From assembly GCA_023252315.1 (NCBI GenBank), contig JAJPEB010000003.1, positions 1 through 21,978 of the forward strand: 21,978 bases of DNA, written 5' to 3'. Below, in pieces: positions 7,024 to 12,905 of this stretch. Source of the stretch: Candidatus Woesearchaeota archaeon. Its GTDB lineage: Archaea > Nanobdellota > Nanobdellia > Woesearchaeales > UBA525. The position numbers and the translations under genes were made by a program. The notes under the pieces were generated by a model, which was not told the DNA's origin, ran no database searches, and was given only the letters and a program-made list of their open reading frames with translations. Within the stretch, counting starts at the first letter, position 1, and every line of letters begins with the position of its first letter.

Positions 7024-7032
7024 ATTTATAAG
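7024..7032 (-). promoter_or_regulatory. TATA box for vapBC
   Basis: The minus strand reads CTTATAAAT, centred 26 bp before ATG 7002, indicating a leaderless mRNA. The decamer CCTCGAAACA just upstream (7033-7042) is identical to the one upstream of the TATA box at 3431-3440. Confidence 0.6.
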
Positions 7033-7060
7033 TGTTTCGAGGACGGTGCCGGAAGAAACC

Positions 7061-7069
7061 CTCTTAAGC
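7061..7069 (+). promoter_or_regulatory. TATA-like box for the TtuA-like gene
   Basis: CTCTTAAGC is centred about 24-25 bp before ATG 7090, the same spacing as stronger TATA boxes in this window. It is a weak match, so expression may be low. Confidence 0.4.
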
Positions 7070-7089
7070 CAGTTCCCTTCCGCTGCGCC

Positions 7090-7965
7090 ATGCGCTGCCA
7101 CCTCTGCGACCTGCCCGCGGTCATCGGCTCGCCCGCGCGCTGCAGGGAGCACTTCGTCGGGGGCTTCGAGCAGAAGGTGCGCGGCACGATCGAGCGCTTT
7201 GATCTTATCCGGCCAGGCCAGCGCATCGCGGTCGCGGCGTCAGGCGGCAAGGACTCGCTCACCGTGCTCTCGCTCCTCAAGCGCTGGTACGGCGACGTCA
7301 CCGCGATCACGGTCGACGAGGGCATCGCGGGCTACCGCGAGCACACCCTCGCCGACCTGCGCGCCGCGTGCGGGCGGCTCGAGGTCCCGCTCGTCGTGGC
7401 CTCGTACAAGGAGCTCACCGGCTTCACGCTCGACGAGATCCTCGCGCGCAAGCGCGTGCACGCCTGCGCCGTGTGCGGCGTGCTGCGCCGCCACCTGATC
7501 GCGCTCGCGAGCAAGGGGTTCGACGTGCTCGCGACAGGGCACAACGCGGACGACGAGGCGCAGACCGTGCTCATGAACCTGCTGCGCGCGAACACCGGGC
7601 TCCTCCTGCGCAACGGACCCAAGACGGGCGTGGGCGCGCGCGGGTTCACGCAGCGCGTGAAGCCGCTCTACCTCTGCTCGGAGAAGGAGGTCATGACGTA
7701 CGCGTACCTCATGGGGCTCACGGGCCGCTTCACCGAGTGCCCGAACGCGTGCGACGGCTACCGGTGGATGGTGCGAGGCGAGCTCAACGCGTACGAGGCA
7801 GCGAGCCCCGGCGCGCGCATGCGGCTGCTCGAGCGCTTCCTCGCGATGCGCGAGGCGATGGGCGCGCAAGACGTCGCGCTGCTCTCGTGCGAGCGCTGCG
7901 GAGAGCCATGCGCGCACGCGGTCTGCAAGGCGTGCGAGATGGTGGAGATGGTGCGCGCGCAGTGA
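7090..7965 (+). CDS. ttuA: tRNA 2-thiolation enzyme of the TtuA/Ncs6/TtcA family
   Basis: The 291-residue protein has every mark of an ATP-dependent tRNA thiolase. There is an N-terminal zinc finger (Cys3, Cys6, Cys18, His21), a PP-loop SGGKDS at 51-56, Cys126-x2-Cys129 in HACAVCG with Cys217 (ECPNAC) as probable [4Fe-4S] ligands, a GHNADDEAQT motif at 150-159, and a C-terminal zinc knuckle (Cys267, Cys270, Cys279, Cys282). Family members activate a tRNA uridine with ATP and insert sulfur, either at U54 (TtuA) or at wobble U34 (Ncs6/NcsA); sequence alone does not settle which. In TtuA systems the sulfur comes from a ThiS-like carrier, and one lies at 3498-3695. The ATG has a TATA-like box about 25 bp upstream. 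The gene ends 13 bp from the convergent neighbour. Confidence 0.92.
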   Translation: MRCHLCDLPAVIGSPARCREHFVGGFEQKVRGTIERFDLIRPGQRIAVAASGGKDSLTVLSLLKRWYGDVTAITVDEGIAGYREHTLADLRAACGRLEVPLVVASYKELTGFTLDEILARKRVHACAVCGVLRRHLIALASKGFDVLATGHNADDEAQTVLMNLLRANTGLLLRNGPKTGVGARGFTQRVKPLYLCSEKEVMTYAYLMGLTGRFTECPNACDGYRWMVRGELNAYEAASPGARMRLLERFLAMREAMGAQDVALLSCERCGEPCAHAVCKACEMVEMVRAQ

Positions 7966-7978
7966 GCGCGGGAGTCGC

Positions 7979-8644
7979 TCATGCGTGCGGCATGCCGGAA
8001 GGGCCGCGATATCCGCCGGTGACATCGGGGAGCCTGTCGTACAAGATCCTCTCCGAGAGCGGCGTGCCTGCGCCGAGCACCCTCGCCGCGCCGTGCGCCC
8101 TGATCGCCTCGCGTGCGGTCGACATGTAGAGGTTCGTGACCTCGTCGACGATGCCCACTCCGGGGAAGAACGTCGCCGCCTCCACCATCAGCAGCTTCGT
8201 GAGATGGTGCGCGTTGAGCGGGTCCTTCCTGAGATAGTTGAGGAACGGGAGCTTGGGGACCATCTCGAGGGCCTGCTCGACCTCTCCCTCGATCACGACC
8301 GCGCAGCCCAGGAAACTCGTCACGGCCTGGAGCGCGTTGCACGCGAGCCCCATAGACCTGTCCGAGGTGTCCGCGAGCCTCGCGTAGGTCCACAGCGTAC
8401 GATGCTCGAGGTACGCCGCCTGCAGGTGGCCCGCGACATCAGCGGTCGTCATGCCCGTCTCGCGCGCGTGATCCGCCACCGCGGCGTCCTCTTTGAGCAG
8501 CTTCTCCGCCTCGCGCACGGGGTCGTATCGCGAGAGGAACGGCGCGAGATAGCCGATCGTCCTTCGCAAGAGCCCTTGCCTCTTGGGGAGCCGCGTCTGC
8601 CCGGAAACCCTGCCCTCGAGCCCTTGATCCCGGTCCCTTCGCAT
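7979..8644 (-). CDS. Hypothetical protein, 221 aa
   Basis: The protein begins MRRDRDQGLEGRVSGQTRLP and is helical in character, with a basic N-terminus and a moderately hydrophobic centre (SFLGCAVVIEGEVEQAL) but no clear membrane helix or signal peptide. A second stretch, FFPGVGIVDEVTNLYM, may pack in a helical bundle. No family recognised. The start at 8644 is supported by GAGGG seven bases upstream. A TATA element (TTTAAAAG, 8688-8695) predicts a leader of about 20 nt, so this is one of the few genes here with a leader. The upstream gene on the same strand, 77 bp away, encodes a RNase P p30-like protein, so co-expression is possible. Confidence 0.7.
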   Translation of the reverse strand: MRRDRDQGLEGRVSGQTRLPKRQGLLRRTIGYLAPFLSRYDPVREAEKLLKEDAAVADHARETGMTTADVAGHLQAAYLEHRTLWTYARLADTSDRSMGLACNALQAVTSFLGCAVVIEGEVEQALEMVPKLPFLNYLRKDPLNAHHLTKLLMVEAATFFPGVGIVDEVTNLYMSTAREAIRAHGAARVLGAGTPLSERILYDRLPDVTGGYRGPSGMPHA

Positions 8645-8687
8645 GTGAGTCCCTCGACAAATTTTGTAGTTACTAAACAGTGATTAC

Positions 8688-8695
8688 TTTTAAAT
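8688..8695 (-). promoter_or_regulatory. TATA box for the 221-aa hypothetical protein
   Basis: The minus strand reads TTTAAAAG, centred 46-47 bp before ATG 8644. This leaves room for a 20-nt leader with the GAGGG ribosome-binding site. The surrounding 8650-8700 is AT-rich compared with its neighbours. Confidence 0.45.
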
Positions 8696-8721
8696 CTTTC
8701 TGTTCCGTGGGCCTCCGCACG

Positions 8722-9291
8722 TCACAGGAGAAGGAGGACCCTCAGGTCTTTCGTCGCCCTCATCCCGAGCGCCTCGCGCGCTCCCGACACCGCGAGGACA
8801 GAGGGCCGGTACTTGCGGAAGAGCATGTTGTTCTGCATCATCCTGCCGAGCACGACGTGCGCAGGCATCTCGCCCGAGAGCAGCTGGCCCGCGTCGACGA
8901 GCAGCGTCTTGCCCGTGCGCACCGCGTTCGCGACGGACACCTGCGTGAGGCCGGCATTGCGGTGGTGGATGAAATCGTCGCGCGCGCCGCCTTCGAACCC
9001 GATGACGTAGCGCACGCGCTTGTCCTCGTAGATCGCGGGGCTCGCGAGCGCCACGATCTCCTGCGTGACCTTGAGCGCGCGCTGCACCTCGTCCTGCGTG
9101 CGCGCGAGCGCCGCGAACACGGTCCTGACGCCGGGGCCCGAGAGCTTCGCGACCTCGCGAGGCCGCTCCTTGATGCCCGGCGAGGACGCATCGTAGCAGA
9201 GCACGAGCGTGCGCGTGCCCAGCTCGCGCGCCATCGCGACGAGCCGCTCCTCGTTGCCGTCCGGGAAGACGAGGTCGGTCGAGGCGTCCAT
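8722..9291 (-). CDS. rnp3: RNase P protein subunit p30-like (Rpp30/Rnp3)
   Basis: The 189-residue protein begins MDASTDLVFPDGNEERLVAM, followed by LGTRTLVLCYDA. It ends in RKYRPSVLAVSGAREALGMR and ATKDLRVLLLL. This pattern, an N-terminal strand with a conserved Asp, then LG(F)..LVL, and near the C-terminus a strand plus SGA...MR...DL, fits archaeal RNase P protein 3, a TIM-barrel relative that supports tRNA 5'-end processing with the RNase P RNA. The length is slightly below the usual 200 or so. An upstream ATG at 9333 is less likely because the TATA box at 9312-9320 lies inside that extension and 25 bp before ATG 9291. Identification rests on remembered family pattern, not alignment. Confidence 0.65.
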   Translation of the reverse strand: MDASTDLVFPDGNEERLVAMARELGTRTLVLCYDASSPGIKERPREVAKLSGPGVRTVFAALARTQDEVQRALKVTQEIVALASPAIYEDKRVRYVIGFEGGARDDFIHHRNAGLTQVSVANAVRTGKTLLVDAGQLLSGEMPAHVVLGRMMQNNMLFRKYRPSVLAVSGAREALGMRATKDLRVLLLL

Positions 9292-9310
9292 CCTCGCAGG
9301 ACAGCGGGCG

Positions 9311-9345
9311 CGTATAAAAGCCTGCGTGCGCAAGCGCTTTAAGGG
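9311..9345. promoter_or_regulatory. Divergent promoter pair for rnp3-like and pseudo-receiver genes
   Basis: The minus-strand box CTTTTATAC (9312-9320) is centred 25 bp before ATG 9291. The plus-strand box GCTTTAAGG (9335-9343) is centred 26-27 bp before ATG 9366. Both predict leaderless mRNAs, and the two TATA boxes are only about 23 bp apart, so TBP/TFB complexes on the two sides could interfere. Confidence 0.55.
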
Positions 9346-9365
9346 CGCGCAGGCTCCCGGCCAGC

Positions 9366-9770
9366 ATGGGCGCTGCGTGCATGCCTGGGGAGCGGGGACG
9401 CCTCATCGTCGTCGAGCCCGACCCCGGAGCGCAAGGGCGGCTCGAGCGCCTCGCGAGCGAGAACTCGCTCACCCCGCTCTTCTTCGCGGATGCGGAGGAA
9501 GCCGCCGGCTACGTGCGCACGCTCCCTTCCTGCGCAAGCATCGCAGGCGCGCTCGTGAGCCTCGACGGGCCATGCGGCGATCGCGCGCGCGAATTCTTCG
9601 AGGCCTTCGCGGCGAAGTACCCCCGTCGCGAGATCGCGGCGCTCACGCACTCGCTCTACCACGCGGGCCCTATCCGCGAGACCCTGCCCCGGCAGGTCGC
9701 CGTCTACCAGCGCCCCTCGACGATGGCGGTGCGGACGTTCTTCGAGGCAGCGGGCGCGTACGCTCCCTAG
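9366..9770 (+). CDS. Degenerate receiver-domain protein (pseudo-receiver)
   Basis: The 134-residue protein, starting MGAACMPGERGRLIVVEPDP, has the length and strand/helix rhythm of a CheY-like receiver, but key residues are altered. The acidic pair is Glu17 and Asp19 in VVEPD. The phosphoacceptor position aligned to Asp55 of the next gene is Ser65 (GALVSLDGP), with an Asp two residues later. The conserved Lys is replaced by Arg (VYQRPS). The switch Thr region (ALTHS) is kept. It is probably not phosphorylated in the usual way and could act by binding a partner. It sits directly upstream of a canonical receiver on the same strand, suggesting duplication and divergence. It has no output domain. 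Its own TATA box supports ATG 9366. Homology is inferred from pattern only. Confidence 0.6.
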   Translation: MGAACMPGERGRLIVVEPDPGAQGRLERLASENSLTPLFFADAEEAAGYVRTLPSCASIAGALVSLDGPCGDRAREFFEAFAAKYPRREIAALTHSLYHAGPIRETLPRQVAVYQRPSTMAVRTFFEAAGAYAP

Positions 9771-9775
9771 ATCGT

Positions 9776-9784
9776 TATTTATAG
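9776..9784 (+). promoter_or_regulatory. TATA box for the receiver gene
   Basis: TATTTATAG is centred 26 bp before ATG 9806. The leaderless arrangement shows this gene has its own promoter despite following the pseudo-receiver by 35 bp. Confidence 0.6.
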
Positions 9785-9805
9785 CCCCCACGCAGTTCTG
9801 GCGCG

Positions 9806-10186
9806 ATGAGCACAGATATCGTCATCGTCGATGATGACACTAGAGTTCTCGGAAGCCTCAAGACATACGCGAGCATGAGAGGGCTCTCTCCCTATGGTTT
9901 CGCATCGCCACGAGACGCCGAGGAGTATCTCGGGCAGAGGGGAGATCCGCCGCTCGGCTATTTCGTGGACATGCGCATACCCGATGATCTCGAAGGATCG
10001 GAAAGGCTCTTCTTCCACCTGAAGGGCCGCGGCGATCCTCTCGATCATTTCTATTTCATGACCGGCCATGTCTCGGAGCACGACCTCGGGGTCCTGGCTC
10101 GTACCGGCGCGAGGGTCTTGGAAAAGAACGGGAACGAAGTGTTCGGCGTCCTGGAAGAGCTGTGCGCGGCGTACCTGCCCAAGTAG
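9806..10186 (+). CDS. Stand-alone response-regulator receiver domain (CheY-like)
   Basis: The 126-residue protein begins MSTDIVIVDDDTRVLGSLKT. It carries the full phosphorylation site: Asp9-Asp10-Asp11 in strand 1, Asp55 in YFVDMRIP, Thr86 in FMTGH and Lys107 in LEKNG. It should therefore accept a phosphoryl group from a histidine kinase, but has no DNA-binding or enzymatic output domain, so it would signal by protein contact. No histidine kinase is clearly present; the gene at 10891-11472 has a possible GHKL ATPase pattern. Codon use is visibly less GC-extreme than its neighbours (for example GAT, ACT, TAT, GTT codons), which may mean more recent acquisition. Two-component signalling is patchy in small archaea. 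Confidence 0.88.
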   Translation: MSTDIVIVDDDTRVLGSLKTYASMRGLSPYGFASPRDAEEYLGQRGDPPLGYFVDMRIPDDLEGSERLFFHLKGRGDPLDHFYFMTGHVSEHDLGVLARTGARVLEKNGNEVFGVLEELCAAYLPK

Positions 10187-10195
10187 CCCCGCCAC

Positions 10196-10203
10196 CTTTA
10201 AAT
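10196..10203 (+). promoter_or_regulatory. TATA box for the pseudouridine synthase
   Basis: CTTTAAAT is centred 27 bp before ATG 10227, again predicting a leaderless mRNA. This spacing rejects the longer frame that opens at 10068 inside the receiver gene. Confidence 0.6.
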
Positions 10204-10226
10204 CCCCGGCGCCGCTCTCGCCCCGC

Positions 10227-10910
10227 ATGGAAGCGCGTATACAGAAGCTCATCGCGGAAGCGGGCATCTGCTCGCGCCGCAAGGCGGAGGAGCTCATCGC
10301 GCAGGGCTCGGTCACGGTCAACGGCAAGACCGCGAAGCTGGGCGAGAACGCGGACATCGAGAAGGACAAGATCGTCGTGAACGGCGAGCGCATCCGGGCG
10401 CAGCGCAAGATCTACCTCATGCTCAACAAGCCGCGCGGCTACATCACGACCGTGGCGGACCCCTGGGGGCGCAAGAACGTCGTCGACCTCATCCACCTGC
10501 CCTGGCGCGTGTTCCCCGTCGGCAGGCTTGATCGCGACGCGACCGGGCTGCTCCTGCTCACGAACGACGGCGAGTTCGCGAACCGCATCATGCACCCGCG
10601 CTACGAGGTCAAGAAGACGTACGAGGTCATGCTCGACCGCAGGATCGAGGACGCGGAGCTGCGCACGATCGCGAAGGGCGTCGAGCTCGACGGGAAGATG
10701 ATCGAGGCGCAGGTGCGCAGGCTCGGCCCGCGCCGCGTGCGCATCAGCGTGCACACCGGCATGAACAAGGAGGTCAAGCGCATCTTCAAGTCCGTCGACC
10801 ACTGGGTGCGCGAGATCAACCGCACGGAGGTCGGCCCGCTCAAGCTCAACGTGAAGGAGGGCAAGTACCGCACGCTCACGATCGGCGAAGTCAAGGCGAT
10901 GATGGCCTGA
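10227..10910 (+). CDS. S4-domain rRNA pseudouridine synthase, RsuA/RluB/RluF family
   Basis: The 227-residue enzyme opens with an S4 RNA-binding domain, MEARIQKLIAEAGICSRRKA...GSVTVNG (residues 1-60). The catalytic domain follows, with the family motif VFPVGRLDRDATGLLLLTND; Asp102 in GRLD is the nucleophile-type catalytic residue. NKPRGYITT (67-75) and GMNKEVKRIFKSV near the C-terminus are also typical. It should convert specific rRNA uridines to pseudouridine. This family is mainly bacterial, and archaea usually rely on H/ACA-guided Cbf5 and Pus10, so transfer from bacteria is likely although codon use is fully adapted. The exact rRNA position cannot be told. The ATG is set by the upstream TATA box. 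Its last 20 bp overlap the convergent gene. Confidence 0.93.
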   Translation: MEARIQKLIAEAGICSRRKAEELIAQGSVTVNGKTAKLGENADIEKDKIVVNGERIRAQRKIYLMLNKPRGYITTVADPWGRKNVVDLIHLPWRVFPVGRLDRDATGLLLLTNDGEFANRIMHPRYEVKKTYEVMLDRRIEDAELRTIAKGVELDGKMIEAQVRRLGPRRVRISVHTGMNKEVKRIFKSVDHWVREINRTEVGPLKLNVKEGKYRTLTIGEVKAMMA

Positions 10911-11472
10911 CGCCGGGCGCGCCCGCCTGCCCATTCGCCTGCCTCATTCCACAACTCTGCGCATATTCGACAGGATACCATCCGAGGTGGAGCTCGCGCC
11001 CGCTGTCCCCGTACGCGAGGAAGTCGGAGAACGATGCCATGAGCGCATGCCCCCATCCTCGCTTCGCCATCGGAGCAGGGCCTCTCGCGATCCCGCACGG
11101 CGGGCTCCAGGGCCTGCTGTTCGCGCGGATCGTCGCGTACGCCATGTGCCCGTCGGTCGCGATCGATACGTCGATCCTGCGCTCTCCTCCAGGATCGTAT
11201 CCCTCGTACCCGTGGGAGTGGTAGTTCGCGATCCCTTCCGCGAGCGCCATCATCATCCCCTGCGCGCGCTCGTCCCCGAACATGCGCGCGAGCTCGGGCA
11301 GCAGCGCCGCGTTCTTCCTCGCGTCGCAATACGCGCCGAACGCGCGGCCTCCCGCATCCGACTCGCGCAGCTGCAGCTCGTACGTGCGCACGGCGCCGGC
11401 GAGCGACGCGCCGGGATTGCTGTCGTGCAGCGGCTCGTCGAGATGGAGCTGACGGACGATGTCCTCGAGCAC
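10891..11472 (-). CDS. Possible RsbW-like GHKL ATPase, degenerate
   Basis: The 193-residue protein begins with GTG (VLEDIVRQLHLDEPL). That start is supported by a TATA-like box (11495-11503) 27 bp upstream. At residues 76-89 it has ALAEGIANYHSHGY, resembling the N-box of anti-sigma-factor-type GHKL ATPases (E..xN...H.y). At 137-152 it has KRGWGHALMASFSDFL, resembling their last glycine box and helix. The expected central D-x-G nucleotide motif is not visible (ANSRPWSPPCG stands there), so ATP binding is doubtful. It could be an ATPase relative that lost activity or an unrelated protein. Neighbouring receiver genes make a signalling role attractive but unproven. The gene overlaps the end of the pseudouridine synthase gene by 20 bp, tail to tail. 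Confidence 0.5.
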   Translation of the reverse strand: MLEDIVRQLHLDEPLHDSNPGASLAGAVRTYELQLRESDAGGRAFGAYCDARKNAALLPELARMFGDERAQGMMMALAEGIANYHSHGYEGYDPGGERRIDVSIATDGHMAYATIRANSRPWSPPCGIARGPAPMAKRGWGHALMASFSDFLAYGDSGRELHLGWYPVEYAQSCGMRQANGQAGAPGVRPSSP

Positions 11473-11494
11473 GGAGCCTATTTCGGAGAAGCGG

Positions 11495-11503
11495 CTATTT
11501 ATT
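11495..11503 (-). promoter_or_regulatory. TATA-like box for the possible GHKL protein
   Basis: The minus strand reads AATAAATAG with a purine-rich GAGAAGG element before it, centred 27 bp before the GTG start at 11472. It is the main evidence for a GTG start. Confidence 0.5.
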
Positions 11504-11548
11504 TCCTTCTCACGAATACGCGAGGCCGCGGCGCCTCCCGACCAAGAC

Positions 11549-11558
11549 CTTTAAATAA
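11549..11558 (+). promoter_or_regulatory. TATA box for the pilin-like/surface locus
   Basis: CTTTAAATAA is centred 27 bp before ATG 11580 and 21 bp before the in-frame GTG at 11574, favouring the ATG. It is the first promoter of the large surface locus. Confidence 0.6.
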
Positions 11559-11579
11559 TCCCCCAGCGCGTGCGTGCGC

Positions 11580-12824
11580 ATGAGAGGTGAGCGAGCGCAG
11601 GTCACGCTGTTCTTCGCGATCGGCATCGTCGTCCTGCTCGCGGTCGGCACGATCACGTACCTCCTCGTCTCGCGCACGAGCGCCGCCGACGCGAGCGCGC
11701 AGCAGCGCGGCGCGAGAGAGGCCGCTGACGCGGGCGTGCTCAGCGCGTACCTCGCGAGCTGCGTCGACACGGTCGTCGACAGGCAGCTGCGCGCGCTCGG
11801 CGAGTCCGGGGGGCTGCTCGATTTCGAGGGCTATCCGAGCGCGATGCTGAGCGTCGGCAACGGCTCGAGGGAGATCGGCTACGGCATCACGCGCAACCGC
11901 GACGCCGCGGGCACGGGCGCGATCGGGCCGTACGCGTACCCTGCGCCGCGCTATCCCGATAATGGCGTCGCGATCGAGAATGCGACGCTCGATCCCGCGA
12001 CGCTGCGCCCCTTCGCGCCGTTCCAGGACGGCTACTTCGGCGATGTCACGTTCCCCGCCGTCTGCGGCAAATCCGGCATGAACCGCCCTGGCAGCGCGTT
12101 CACGTGCAGGTACTACGAGGCGAACCCGCCCGGGACGCCGGGACGCTCGGCGCAGGAGCTCCTCGAGGAGCGCATCGCGCAGGGCGTGCGCGGCTGCGCG
12201 GACCTGCGCGCGTTCACGGACGCGATCGGGCAGCAGGTCGAGCGCGTGGACGACCCCGTCGCGAACGTCACCTTCACCTTCGACAACGTGCTCGTCTCGC
12301 TCACGTACCCCGTGCAGCTCAGGGGCGCGCAGGCGACCACGCTCGAGACGCTGCGCCGCGACTACAAGGTCCGCTACCTTCCCGTCGCGCAGTTCGCGAT
12401 CGACCTCGCGCGAGAGGAGTCCCGCAACGTGACGTTCGACATCTCGCGCGACTTCGCGCAGGTGCCCTCGTACAGGGAAGGGTTCGTCGTGCGCAAGAGC
12501 GGCAACGTCTCGCTCGCGTCCGTGCCCGCGGGCTTCTCGGGCGCGGCCTCGCTCGTGACGATCCTCGACCAGCATTCGCAGATCGAGGGCGAGACGTACG
12601 CGTTCTCGTTCCTCGTCGAGCACAGGCTCCCGATGCTCTCGCCCGTGCCGCTCGCGGAGGCGGAGGACGTCGACGCCACAGGCCACCTGCCCGACGGCAC
12701 GCTCGTGGCTGCCGATCCCGACGAGGGCGTCCTCTCCTTCGCGCGCACGCGCGACGGCACGGGCAGGATCACGCGCCTCGCCGTGCGCGACGAGGACGGC
12801 GACCAGGACTGGCAGGACTACTGA
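11580..12824 (+). CDS. Membrane-anchored pilin-like surface protein, 414 aa
   Basis: The protein begins MRGERAQVTLFFAIGIVVLL, so the prepilin-type motif RAQV is followed directly by a hydrophobic helix of about 22 residues. This matches the archaeal class III signal pattern ([KR][GA] then Q and a hydrophobic residue), which a prepilin peptidase would cut after Ala. The rest is extracellular, with YLASCVDTVV near residue 60, a central region with several Cys, and an acidic C-terminus (DEDGDQDWQDY). Proteins with an RGQVTLF-type start, followed by a YV.SC motif, recur in DPANN genomes as uncharacterised proteins; this is remembered pattern, not a search. It opens the surface locus and has its own promoter, with the next gene 81 bp on. 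A role as minor pilin or anchor is inference. Confidence 0.8.
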   Translation: MRGERAQVTLFFAIGIVVLLAVGTITYLLVSRTSAADASAQQRGAREAADAGVLSAYLASCVDTVVDRQLRALGESGGLLDFEGYPSAMLSVGNGSREIGYGITRNRDAAGTGAIGPYAYPAPRYPDNGVAIENATLDPATLRPFAPFQDGYFGDVTFPAVCGKSGMNRPGSAFTCRYYEANPPGTPGRSAQELLEERIAQGVRGCADLRAFTDAIGQQVERVDDPVANVTFTFDNVLVSLTYPVQLRGAQATTLETLRRDYKVRYLPVAQFAIDLAREESRNVTFDISRDFAQVPSYREGFVVRKSGNVSLASVPAGFSGAASLVTILDQHSQIEGETYAFSFLVEHRLPMLSPVPLAEAEDVDATGHLPDGTLVAADPDEGVLSFARTRDGTGRITRLAVRDEDGDQDWQDY

Positions 12825-12873
12825 GCCGGCGAGGCGAGGGCATCGGGCGCCTTGTCGTCGACCCCACGACAAA

Positions 12874-12882
12874 CTTTATAAA
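12874..12882 (+). promoter_or_regulatory. TATA box for the Cys-rich surface protein
   Basis: CTTTATAAA preceded by ACGACAAA is centred 28 bp before the GTG at 12906 and 40 bp before the ATG at 12918. The spacing used elsewhere in the window points to GTG. Confidence 0.6.
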
Positions 12883-12905
12883 CAGCGCGACGGGTGGACG
12901 CAGCG

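Noticed and set aside
11499..12872. 457-codon open frame on minus
   Set aside because: It lies antisense to the 414-aa pilin-like gene and has the same low-complexity make-up. The plus frame has a TATA box, a membrane helix and normal composition.
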